A stretch of 10,350 bases of DNA, taken from assembly GCA_025362535.1 (NCBI GenBank), contig JANYGE010000385.1:1-10350 (forward strand), given 5' to 3'. The DNA comes from Hyphomicrobiales bacterium. GTDB taxonomy: Bacteria; Pseudomonadota; Alphaproteobacteria; Rhizobiales; Aestuariivirgaceae. The position numbers and the translations under genes are program-made. The notes beneath the pieces are model-generated. The model did no database searches. It worked only from the letters and a program-made list of their open reading frames with translations, and was not told the DNA's origin. Shown here piece after piece: positions 1 through 6,344 of this stretch (position 1 is the stretch's first letter; every line of letters begins with the position of its first letter).

Positions 1-1
1 C

Positions 2-64
2 TACAACCAGAGTTTCTTTGGTATTGATAAATTGCGCCACGCTGTCCGCCTCCAGGAAAATTGA
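2..64 (+). CDS. possible C-terminal end of a gene entering from the left edge
   Basis: The plus-strand frame starting at base 2 is open from the window edge to a TGA at 62-64. It encodes about 20 residues with an ordinary protein-like composition, ending in RLQEN. The other two plus frames also stay open for some distance, so the choice rests only on residue composition. I do not recognise a family from this short tail. It may be the end of a plus-strand gene convergent with the small secreted protein gene at 125-358, or it may be non-coding. Confidence 0.2.
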   Translation, partial: YNQSFFGIDKLRHAVRLQEN

Positions 65-109
65 ATGGCGCATGTGTTAGGCAAAGAAATCAGAATTGTA
101 AATTGGGGC

Positions 110-125
110 AGTGCTGCTCAGCACT
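110..125 (-). terminator. short hairpin at the end of the small secreted protein gene
   Basis: AGTGCTG (110-116) and CAGCACT (119-125) form a perfect 7-bp inverted repeat with a 2-base spacer. As RNA it would fold with about a 6-bp stem and a tetraloop. It abuts the stop codon (125-127) of the minus-strand gene. No clear U-run follows on either strand, so its action as an intrinsic terminator is uncertain. Confidence 0.3.
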
Positions 126-358
126 TAGTAGTGGTAGCAAACGGCTCCATAATGACCGTAAAAATTTTCCACCCGCACAAAATGAAGCTGAGCTCCGAAT
201 GTCTTGCGACATGATATAAGCCCATTCTCAAATATCTTTTTGCGCTGTGCTGCCGAAATCGTAGCTGATGAAACTTTCTTCTTGGAGGCCGCCTCGGCTC
301 CAACGGCAGCTACACCAAACAGCAAAACCACAGAGATCAATAACTTAGTAAGACGCAT
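125..358 (-). CDS. small secreted protein of unknown function (77 aa)
   Basis: I do not recognise a named family. The start was set at the ATG at 356-358 because an AAGGGGAA ribosome-binding site sits about 5 bases upstream. A longer reading from 394 would place a hydrophilic stretch before the signal peptide and has no such site. Residues 1-24 form a classic Sec signal peptide: charged MRLTK, a hydrophobic core, and a likely cleavage after AEA or AEAA. The mature part is about 55 residues and basic at first (SKKK). It contains two cysteines (C50, C74) that could form one disulfide after export, and it ends in an aromatic tail, CYHY. The likely location is the periplasm or outside the cell. 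The gene stands alone, with spacers on both sides. Reality as a gene is well supported by the RBS plus signal peptide; function is unknown. Confidence 0.7.
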   Translation of the reverse strand: MRLTKLLISVVLLFGVAAVGAEAASKKKVSSATISAAQRKKIFENGLISCRKTFGAQLHFVRVENFYGHYGAVCYHY

Positions 359-553
359 CACATTCCCCTTATTAAAGTTGCAACATATCAACATTGCGCA
401 ATTTAAAACTGTTCGTCAAGCTTTGCTTAGCGGCAGCAAAATCAACTATTTATTGAGCAAGACCTTCTCCAGTTACAGGCACATTCTATCGATGTGATGA
501 CATGAAAAGATTCAAACTCTCTTTCAAAGCACTTAGTCAGGACACACGCGAAA
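359..553. other. AT-rich intergenic spacer
   Basis: This spacer separates the small secreted protein gene from the hairpin after the DeoR gene and is richer in A and T than its surroundings. It should hold the promoter of the minus-strand small gene. A TTGACG -35-like hexamer is readable on the minus strand (complement of 414-419), but the hexamer 17 bases further on (CAATGT) is a poor -10, so I do not call the promoter. No RNA gene or convincing ORF is seen. Confidence 0.4.
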
Positions 554-582
554 CGCCCATAACCTCATTGATGAGGCGGGCG
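554..582 (-). terminator. hairpin downstream of the DeoR-family gene, probable terminator
   Basis: CCTCAT (563-568) and ATGAGG (571-576) are a perfect inverted repeat. They are flanked by a second pairing block, CGCCC (554-558) with GGGCG (578-582), interrupted by an internal loop. The hairpin begins 5 bases past the stop codon of the minus-strand DeoR gene. On that strand it is followed only by TTT, so it is either a weak intrinsic terminator or a 3'-end stabilising structure. Confidence 0.45.
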
Positions 583-587
583 GCCTC

Positions 588-1343
588 TCAAGCGCGGTGA
601 ATCAAAATTCCCTGTTTTTTGAACTTCGACAACAACGCAGGTTGAACCGCTCTATCAACAACCAGATGATGAATCGCCTCTGGCCCAACTACGCGGAAGG
701 GCGCAGCCGTTGCTAGTTTGTCAGCCGTGGTTGCAACCACAATGGCCGCACTGTTCTTGGCCATTGCCCGCTTGATTTCCGCTTCGGCGGAATCAAATGC
801 CGTGGCACCGCGTATAGCATCAACCCCGCATGACCCAAGGAATAACAAATCGGCATTAAGCTGCGAAATTGCGCGCAGTGTCTCTTCGCCAACGCACGTT
901 CCCAGATCACGGTCAAAAGCTCCGCCAAGTACAATGAGCTTTACCAAACTGTGATCAGCCAAGGCCATTGCCACGCCCAAAGAATTCGTTGCCACCGTAA
1001 GAGTTATGTCATGCGGAATGGCACGGGAAATTGCGATGTTGGTTGAACCGCTATCAATAAAAAGCGATTGCCCCGGGCGAATGAGTTTTACGGACGCTGC
1101 CGCGATCCGCATCTTTTCATCACTGCGTAACTCAACGCGAGCGCCAATCGGCCCGGCGTTGGGCGCAGGTGCCACCGCACCGCCATAAACACGGCGGCAA
1201 TCTCCCGCTTTTACCAGCTCACGCAAATCACGACGCGCGGTATCTTCCGACACTGAAAACCGCGCCGCCAAATCCCCAGTCAGAACCCGTCCTTTTGAGG
1301 ACAGTTCCTTGCGAATGAAGTCATGTCGCTCATTTGTCAGCAT
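588..1343 (-). CDS. DeoR-family transcriptional repressor
   Basis: This is a 251-residue protein of normal length for DeoR-family sugar-metabolism regulators. Residues about 5-55 form the N-terminal helix-turn-helix, with a recognition-helix region around SVSEDTARRDLREL (30-43), the characteristic DeoR signature. Residues about 73-230 are the DeoRC effector domain, which in the family binds a phosphorylated sugar or related ligand. It shows the IDSGSTN motif (97-103), VATNS (117-121), the VGEET segment (151-155) and a CGVDAIRGAT segment (172-181). The start ATG has a GAGG ribosome-binding site 6 bases upstream. The gene is divergent from the MFS transporter at 1429, and the shared region holds repeated TGCACGTT sites, so it very likely represses itself and the transporter until an inducer accumulates. 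The effector cannot be read from sequence. Confidence 0.93.
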   Translation of the reverse strand: MLTNERHDFIRKELSSKGRVLTGDLAARFSVSEDTARRDLRELVKAGDCRRVYGGAVAPAPNAGPIGARVELRSDEKMRIAAASVKLIRPGQSLFIDSGSTNIAISRAIPHDITLTVATNSLGVAMALADHSLVKLIVLGGAFDRDLGTCVGEETLRAISQLNADLLFLGSCGVDAIRGATAFDSAEAEIKRAMAKNSAAIVVATTADKLATAAPFRVVGPEAIHHLVVDRAVQPALLSKFKKQGILIHRA

Positions 1344-1353
1344 TCAAAACCTC

Positions 1354-1396
1354 TGCACGTTTATAATTGTTATTGCACGTTCTGCACGTTTGTGCA
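1354..1396. promoter_or_regulatory. putative DeoR operator array in the divergent promoter region
   Basis: Three exact copies of TGCACGTT lie at 1354-1361, 1374-1381 and 1383-1390. The third is followed by GTGCA (1392-1396), giving an inverted repeat TGCAC-N4-GTGCA at 1383-1396. Start-to-start distances are 20 and 9 bp, so the outer copies fall on nearly the same helix face. A perfect TATAAT (1362-1367) on the plus strand lies between copies one and two and could be the -10 of the MFS promoter, although no good -35 is visible. The position between a DeoR repressor and the gene it probably controls supports an operator role. Binding is inferred. Confidence 0.6.
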
Positions 1397-1428
1397 AGAA
1401 CGACCTAAAGCAACTTTGTGAGATCCCC

Positions 1429-2598
1429 ATGGCAATTGGTTTGAATTTGGCCCCGCAACATCGCGTCTATGCTGGCTTTTGCCTCCATGCGATCACCATG
1501 GGCAGCATTTTTCCAAGAATGCCGGACATCAAGCAAGCCATGGACATCGGTGAGGGAACACTCGGTCTCAGCCTCATCGGCGTGCCAACCGGAACATTGT
1601 TGGCGCTGGCCTTTGCGACACCCTTTGTCGAGCGGCTGGGTTTTCGCCGCACGTTGCTGGCAGCAATTGCCCTTGTCGCCCTCACTTATGCCATTGCCAT
1701 TCACGCTACTGGCCCGCAGTCATTCTTTGTCCTACTTATTCCCGTAGGCTTTCTCATCGGCTGCGTCGAAATTGTTCTGAATGTCGAAGCTGACAGAACG
1801 GAAGCCCTGATCAAGCGCCGCATTATGAACCGTGCCCATTCCTTTTGGAGCATCGGCTTTTTCAGCGCTGGACTTTTCGGCGCCGCCATGGCCCATCTTG
1901 GCGTAACGCCACAAGTTCAACTCGCAATTCTTGTGCCTGTGATCGCGGTTGCGATTGCGCTCCTGCTTGGCCAATTCCAGCCCGCGCCCACGCGCAGTGT
2001 TGAAACCGGCCAGGAGCGCCCGAAATTTGCGCTGCCCACCTGGCCCGTTCTTGTACTCGTCGCCGTCACCATGTCGGCCATGATCATGGAAGGTGCTGGC
2101 ATTGACTGGTCGGCGATTTACATGCGCACCATATTCAGCTCAGGCCCTTTCATTGCCGGGGTTGCAGTTGCTGTCGTTGCCCTGTCGCAAGCTATTGGCC
2201 GCTTTTTTGCCGATGGTTTTGTCGAAACACATTCGCCAAGCTCGGTGGCGCGTTTTCTCGCTGGCGTCATGCTCGCAGGGATCATCATGGTATTCTTCTC
2301 GCCAACCCCAACAGTTTCACTAGCGGGCTTTGCCCTCATCGGCCTTGGCACCAGTGTCATGTTCCCCTTGGCCGTATCGGCAGCAGCCCAAATGACGGAC
2401 CGTCCCTCAGCCATCAACGTCGCGTCGTTCGTTCAAATCGCATTCGTCATGTTTCTGGTTGGCCCACCGCTTCTGGGCGGCGTAGCCGAACACTGGGGCA
2501 TCCGCTGGGCCTTCGGTATCGGCGCACCGCTGGCTGTGCTCAGCCTGCTCACAGCGAGCACACTGGGCAACAAATCAAGCGCCAAGGTGGTGGCTTAA
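1429..2598 (+). CDS. MFS transporter, YbjJ-like
   Basis: This 389-residue protein is predicted to have 12 membrane helices and to act as a secondary transporter in the inner membrane. The start was set at the ATG at 1429 because a GTGAG site precedes it by 6 bases. The longer reading from 1309 would run through the operator region and into the DeoR gene. Several segments recall the E. coli YbjJ family as I remember it: EIVLNVEAD (114-122), EGAGIDW (221-227), FPLAVSAAA (312-320) and FLVGPPLLGG (342-351). The MFS loop between helices 2 and 3 is present in the form ERLGFRRT (68-75). A hydrophilic central loop (about 183-203) separates the two halves. The gene is divergent from a DeoR repressor that probably regulates it. 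The substrate is unknown; a sugar, sugar acid or related small metabolite is a guess from the regulator class. The stop lies 1 bp from the convergent guaA stop. Confidence 0.9.
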   Translation: MAIGLNLAPQHRVYAGFCLHAITMGSIFPRMPDIKQAMDIGEGTLGLSLIGVPTGTLLALAFATPFVERLGFRRTLLAAIALVALTYAIAIHATGPQSFFVLLIPVGFLIGCVEIVLNVEADRTEALIKRRIMNRAHSFWSIGFFSAGLFGAAMAHLGVTPQVQLAILVPVIAVAIALLLGQFQPAPTRSVETGQERPKFALPTWPVLVLVAVTMSAMIMEGAGIDWSAIYMRTIFSSGPFIAGVAVAVVALSQAIGRFFADGFVETHSPSSVARFLAGVMLAGIIMVFFSPTPTVSLAGFALIGLGTSVMFPLAVSAAAQMTDRPSAINVASFVQIAFVMFLVGPPLLGGVAEHWGIRWAFGIGAPLAVLSLLTASTLGNKSSAKVVA

Positions 2599-2599
2599 C

Positions 2600-4156
2600 T
2601 CACTCCCACTCAATCGTCCCCGGTGGCTTGCTGGTCACATCATAAACCACGCGGTTGATGCCTTTGACTTCGTTGATGATGCGCGTTGCGGCACGGCCCA
2701 GGAAATTCATATCGAAGGGGAAGAAATCGGCGGTCATGCCGTCAACTGAGGTGACAGCACGAAGCGCAAGTACGCGGTCATAAGTACGGCCATCGCCCAT
2801 CACGCCTACGGTTTGCACCGGCAGCAGCACCGAGAAGGCCTGCCAGATTTTATCATAAAGGCCGGCCTTGCGAATTTCATCAATGTAGATCGCATCAGCC
2901 TTTTGCAAAATCAAAAGCTTCTCGCGCGTTACGCCACCGGGCAACCGAATGGCAAGACCAGGCCCGGGGAACGGATGACGGCCAACAAATTTCTCAGGCA
3001 ATCCAAGCTCTTGCCCAAGCTTTCTCACTTCATCCTTGAAGAGTTCACGCAACGGTTCCACCAGCTTCATCTTCATGCGGTCAGGAAGCCCGCCCACATT
3101 ATGATGGCTCTTGATGGTAACCGAGGGGCCACCCGTGAATGAAACGCTTTCAATCACATCAGGATATAAAGTGCCCTGCGCCAGAAAATCTGCACCACCA
3201 ATTTTAAGGGCTTCGCGCTCAAACACTTCGATGAACAAGCGCCCGATGGTTTTGCGTTTTGTCTCGGGATCAACCTCGCCTTCCAGCGCTGTGATAAATT
3301 CATCCGACGCATCCACATGCACCAAACGCAAATTATAATGTTCGCGGAACATCGAGACCACTTCGGCCCCTTCATTGAGCCGCATCAAACCATGGTCGAC
3401 AAACACACAAGTCAACTGGTCGCCGACGGCTTCGTGAATGAGCAAGGCCGCAACCGATGAATCAACGCCGCCCGAAAGCCCGCACAGCACCCTGCCCGAT
3501 CCAACCTGCTTGCGAATGCGCTCAATAGCTTCGGCGCGGAAAGCGGCCATGGTCCAATCGGCTTTGCAGCCTGCAATTTTCAAAACAAAATTCTGAATAA
3601 GCTTCGCCCCATCGGGCGTGTGATGAACCTCGGGGTGAAACATGGTGGTGTAGATGCGCCGGGCTTCATTTGAGGCAATGGCAAAAGGCGCATTTTCCGA
3701 ACTGGCTTTCACGGTGAAGCCTGCAGGCAATTGCGTCACGCGGTCACCATGGCTCATCCACACTGGGTGGCGCTCACCCACAGCCCACAAACCATCGAAC
3801 ACGGCACTCGGCGCTTTGATTTCAATATCAGCGCGGCCAAATTCCGCCGCATGGCCCCCCTCCACCACGCCGCCCAATTGCACAGCGGCGGTTTGCTGGC
3901 CATAACAAATCGCCAGGATCGGCAAGCCTGAATCAAACACGATTTGCGGTGCCCGCGGAGAGCCATCGCGCGTCACCGAATCTGGTCCGCCTGATAAAAT
4001 AACTGCCTTGGGCTTCATCCGCGCGAATGCGGCCTCGGCTTTTTGATATGGCACCACCTCAGAATAAACCCCCATCTCGCGCACCCGCCGCGCAATGAGT
4101 TGTGTGACCTGAGACCCGAAATCGATGATAAGAACTTGATCGTGCATGGCGGGCAT
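2600..4156 (-). CDS. guaA: GMP synthase (glutamine-hydrolysing)
   Basis: This enzyme converts XMP, ATP and glutamine to GMP, the last step of guanine nucleotide synthesis, in the cytosol. The 518 residues match the usual two-part bacterial enzyme. The N-terminal class I glutamine amidotransferase domain (about 7-195) has nucleophile Cys84 in the AICYGQQT motif and the partners His174 and Glu176 in FHPEVHH. The ATP-pyrophosphatase domain (about 205-395) has the P-loop SGGVDSS at 228-234. The C-terminal dimerisation and XMP-binding domain ends in the family's typical TIEWE. The start could be the ATG at 4156 or the one three codons later at 4147; neither has a Shine-Dalgarno sequence, and 4156 directly follows a TAA triplet. 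The gene begins 32 bp after the mntH stop on the same strand, with no terminator between, so read-through from mntH is likely. It is convergent with the MFS gene. Confidence 0.97.
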   Translation of the reverse strand: MPAMHDQVLIIDFGSQVTQLIARRVREMGVYSEVVPYQKAEAAFARMKPKAVILSGGPDSVTRDGSPRAPQIVFDSGLPILAICYGQQTAAVQLGGVVEGGHAAEFGRADIEIKAPSAVFDGLWAVGERHPVWMSHGDRVTQLPAGFTVKASSENAPFAIASNEARRIYTTMFHPEVHHTPDGAKLIQNFVLKIAGCKADWTMAAFRAEAIERIRKQVGSGRVLCGLSGGVDSSVAALLIHEAVGDQLTCVFVDHGLMRLNEGAEVVSMFREHYNLRLVHVDASDEFITALEGEVDPETKRKTIGRLFIEVFEREALKIGGADFLAQGTLYPDVIESVSFTGGPSVTIKSHHNVGGLPDRMKMKLVEPLRELFKDEVRKLGQELGLPEKFVGRHPFPGPGLAIRLPGGVTREKLLILQKADAIYIDEIRKAGLYDKIWQAFSVLLPVQTVGVMGDGRTYDRVLALRAVTSVDGMTADFFPFDMNFLGRAATRIINEVKGINRVVYDVTSKPPGTIEWE

Positions 4157-4188
4157 TTAAGGGAGCTTGGCAGAGTCTGCAAGCAGGT

Positions 4189-5517
4189 TTAGCCAAGCGC
4201 CAAATCCCACAACAACTTCACATTCAGCCCAATCACCACCGCTGCCACCAAGCCCGATAAGGCCGTGAGCCAAATTGGGGCCACCAGCTTTCCCATCTTG
4301 GCGCGGCTTGAGGTAAACAGCACCAGTGGCACCACGGCAAAAGGCAATTGGAAGGCCAAAATAACCTGGCTGAAAATCAGCAAAAAACCTGTGCCGCTGG
4401 TGCCATAAAAAATTGTAACTGCGGCCGCTGGAACAATGGCAACAGCACGGGTGATCAGGCGGCGCATCCACGCGGGCAAGCGAATGTTGAGAAAGCCTTC
4501 CATGACAATCTGCCCAGCCAAGGTGGCTGTGACAGTGGAATTTAACCCGCAACACAACAGCGCAATTGCAAATAATTTCGGCGCTAAGAGCGAGCCCACC
4601 AATGGGGCCAACATTTTATGAGCGTCACCAATTTCCGCCACCGTGGTATTGCCAGATTTATGAAAAGTGGCCGCTGCCAAAATTAAAATCGACGCATTGA
4701 CCAGCAGCGCAAAACATAAGGCAAAGGTGGAATCGAATGTGGCATAGCGCAATGCCGATTTTTTCTCGGCCAAGCTCTCGCCATAGGCGCGGGTTTGCAC
4801 AATGCCGGAATGCAGATAAAGATTATGCGGCATCACTGTGGCACCGATAATCCCCAATGCCAGATAGAGCATATTCTTATCATGTAGCACATCGGTAGTG
4901 GGAGCAAAGCCGCGCAACACACCGCCCCAATCAGGATCAGCCAGTACAATCTGAAACATGAAACAGGCAAAGATCACCGCCAGCAGCGCCACCACGAATG
5001 CTTCCACCCAGCGAAAGCCAAGGCGTTGCAACAGCAGAATGATGAACACATCAAGTGCTGTGATAATCACACCGATTTCCAACGGAATTCCAAACAGCAA
5101 ATTGAGGCCAATGGCGGTGCCCACCACTTCGGCAATATCAGTGGCGATGATGGCGATTTCAGCAAACAACCATAACATGAGGGCCACTGGTTTTGGAAAA
5201 GCGTCACGGCAGGCTTGCGCCAAATCTCGCCCGGATGCGATAGCAAGCCGCGCGCATAAGGATTGCAGGATGATTGCCATAATGTTGGAAAGCAGCGCCA
5301 CAAACAAAAGCGCATAGCCAAATTGCGCTCCCCCGGCGATGGCTGTGGCCCAGTTGCCGGGGTCCATATACCCCACCGACACCAAAAAGCCCGGCCCAGC
5401 AAAGGCCATGGCCTTGCGCATCCAGCCGGCATCCGCTGCCACTTTAACGGTGCGAAACACATCCATCAGCGAAGCTTCGCCGCGTTCTTTTCGCCAAGAG
5501 GGAGAAATCTGGTTCAT
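4189..5517 (-). CDS. mntH: Nramp-family Mn(II) transporter MntH
   Basis: This is a proton-coupled importer of Mn(II), and often Fe(II), in the inner membrane. The 442 residues with about 11 helices fit the family. The metal-binding DPGN of helix 1 is at 52-55 (metal ligands by homology are Asp52 and Asn55). The helix 6 motif MPHNLYLHS starts at Met229, the third conserved ligand, so the transport site is intact. The start at 5517 lacks a clear ribosome-binding site; an internal Met18 at 5466 is an alternative that would still keep all helices. The gene is divergent from mntR, and the MntR-box-like site begins about 10 bp upstream of its start, where a bound repressor would block transcription at high manganese. 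guaA follows on the same strand after 32 bp. The mntR pairing favours manganese as the main substrate. Confidence 0.96.
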   Translation of the reverse strand: MNQISPSWRKERGEASLMDVFRTVKVAADAGWMRKAMAFAGPGFLVSVGYMDPGNWATAIAGGAQFGYALLFVALLSNIMAIILQSLCARLAIASGRDLAQACRDAFPKPVALMLWLFAEIAIIATDIAEVVGTAIGLNLLFGIPLEIGVIITALDVFIILLLQRLGFRWVEAFVVALLAVIFACFMFQIVLADPDWGGVLRGFAPTTDVLHDKNMLYLALGIIGATVMPHNLYLHSGIVQTRAYGESLAEKKSALRYATFDSTFALCFALLVNASILILAAATFHKSGNTTVAEIGDAHKMLAPLVGSLLAPKLFAIALLCCGLNSTVTATLAGQIVMEGFLNIRLPAWMRRLITRAVAIVPAAAVTIFYGTSGTGFLLIFSQVILAFQLPFAVVPLVLFTSSRAKMGKLVAPIWLTALSGLVAAVVIGLNVKLLWDLALG

Positions 5518-5526
5518 CTACAAAGT

Positions 5527-5559
5527 TTAGCATAGGCTAACTTATATGCAATAGGCTAA
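5527..5559. promoter_or_regulatory. MntR operator sites in the mntH-mntR divergent control region
   Basis: TTAGCATAGGCTAA (5527-5540) has perfect 5-bp arms, TTAGC-N4-GCTAA. This is the same architecture (AGC-N4-GCT) as the core of the E. coli MntR box as I recall it, ATAGCAAAGGCTAT, with 11 of 14 positions identical. A second copy keeps the right half, ATAGGCTAA at 5551-5559, exactly 19 bp after the first ATAGGCTAA (5532-5540), but has a degenerate left half (ATGCA). The 68-bp spacer is AT-rich and must also hold both promoters; on the minus strand TATAAG (complement of 5541-5546) with TTTAAT 16 bases upstream is a possible mntH promoter. The logical binder is the MntR encoded next door. Confidence 0.7.
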
Positions 5560-5585
5560 TAAATTAAAAATTAGATTGGAACCCA

Positions 5586-6029
5586 ATGGCCCTCGCAAAT
5601 AAAAAAGGCGCAACGGCGAAGTTACGCTCTGCCGCATTCAAACGCGTTCGTGCTGATCATTCAGCCGAACTTGCTGGCGACTATGTGGAAATGATTGCCG
5701 ATCTCATTGATGAGCGCGGCGAAGCCCGCTGCACGGATTTGGCCATGCGCTTAGGTGTGGCCAATGCCACAGTGGTGAAAACCTTAAAGCGGCTGACGGA
5801 TCAAGGCCTCGTCACGCAAGAGCCTTACCGTGCCATATTTTTGACAGGTGACGGGTGGAAGATGGCTGAAGATGGCAAAAGGAAACATATGGTTGTTGAA
5901 AATTTCCTGCTCGCCCTTGGCGTGTCTGCTGATACGGCGCGTATTGATTCCGAAGGCATTGAACATCACGTCAGTGCTGATACACTGAAAGCCATGGCGC
6001 GCTTTCTTTCGCGCAACCCCATTAACTAA
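5586..6029 (+). CDS. mntR: manganese-responsive transcriptional repressor MntR (DtxR family)
   Basis: This is a cytosolic dimeric regulator that, when loaded with Mn(II), binds DNA and represses manganese uptake genes. The 147 residues are the length of the short E. coli-type MntR, which has no C-terminal SH3-like domain. An N-terminal basic extension (1-30) precedes a winged helix-turn-helix (about 32-90, with the recognition region near GVANATVVKTLKRL) and a dimerisation/metal domain (about 95-140). All six residues that align with the metal ligands of Bacillus subtilis MntR are present: Asp32, Glu35, His101, Glu123, Glu126 and His127, the last two in GIEHH. The sensor is therefore probably functional. 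The ATG at 5586 is preceded by TTGGA at a suitable distance. It is divergent from mntH across a region with MntR-box-like sites, which implies control of mntH and possibly autoregulation. A small exported protein gene follows after 12 bp. Confidence 0.95.
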   Translation: MALANKKGATAKLRSAAFKRVRADHSAELAGDYVEMIADLIDERGEARCTDLAMRLGVANATVVKTLKRLTDQGLVTQEPYRAIFLTGDGWKMAEDGKRKHMVVENFLLALGVSADTARIDSEGIEHHVSADTLKAMARFLSRNPIN

Positions 6030-6041
6030 GAGATTTTGAAA

Positions 6042-6344
6042 ATGCGTTTAACCCTAATTGCCCTTCTCATGTCCACTAGCGCGGCTCTTGCTGCAGACGC
6101 GAGCATGAATTTTGACACGACAAAACTCTGCCAGTGGCAAAATGAAAATAACTCTATGGATGTGGCCGAATGCACCAAGTTGGAAGATGAGGCCAAAGCC
6201 AGCACCGCAGATCTGGAAGCCAAAGCTGATGCCAAGCGCAAAGACGATTGCACCACCGAAGCCAAAAACTTCTCGGTTGATTCAGGCTTTGCCAGCTACA
6301 CGCTTTACGCAGGGTGCTTGAAAGATGGACCGGGGAGCCTTTAA
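6042..6344 (+). CDS. small exported four-cysteine protein of unknown function, downstream of mntR
   Basis: I do not recognise a confident family. The ATG at 6042 was chosen because an AAGAG site lies 9 bases upstream and the signal peptide starts there; a TTG two codons earlier is less likely. Of 100 residues, 1-18 are a Sec signal peptide with probable cleavage after ALA (15-17) or ALAA. The mature part of about 82 residues is acidic and probably helical (45-75 is rich in Ala, Glu, Lys and Asp). It has cysteines at 30, 44, 70 and 92, enough for two disulfides in the periplasm. The spacing of the first two cysteines and the ECxKxEDEA segment faintly recall LprI/DUF1311-type proteins, but this is only an impression. 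It begins 12 bp after mntR and is probably co-transcribed with it. The stop overlaps that of the convergent rsmB by 3 bases. Confidence 0.75.
   Translation: MRLTLIALLMSTSAALAADASMNFDTTKLCQWQNENNSMDVAECTKLEDEAKASTADLEAKADAKRKDDCTTEAKNFSVDSGFASYTLYAGCLKDGPGSL

Noticed and set aside
502..600. Plus-strand ORF of 32 residues
   Set aside because: There is no ribosome-binding site, it runs through the hairpin at 554-582 and overlaps the end of the DeoR gene, and it shows no recognisable features.
1309..1428. 40-residue N-terminal extension of the MFS transporter
   Set aside because: It would start inside the DeoR gene, cross the operator repeats and place a Cys-rich non-homologous stretch before the first helix. 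The ATG at 1429 has an RBS and fits the family.
4160..4183. Inverted repeat GCAGA-G-TCTGC between mntH and guaA as a terminator
   Set aside because: The central spacer is one base, the foldable RNA stem is very short, and no T-run follows on the minus strand.
4157..4555. 132-residue minus-strand ORF ending right before guaA
   Set aside because: It is wholly inside mntH in another frame, and its Cys/His/Gly-rich composition is typical of a shadow frame. The Nramp frame explains this DNA.
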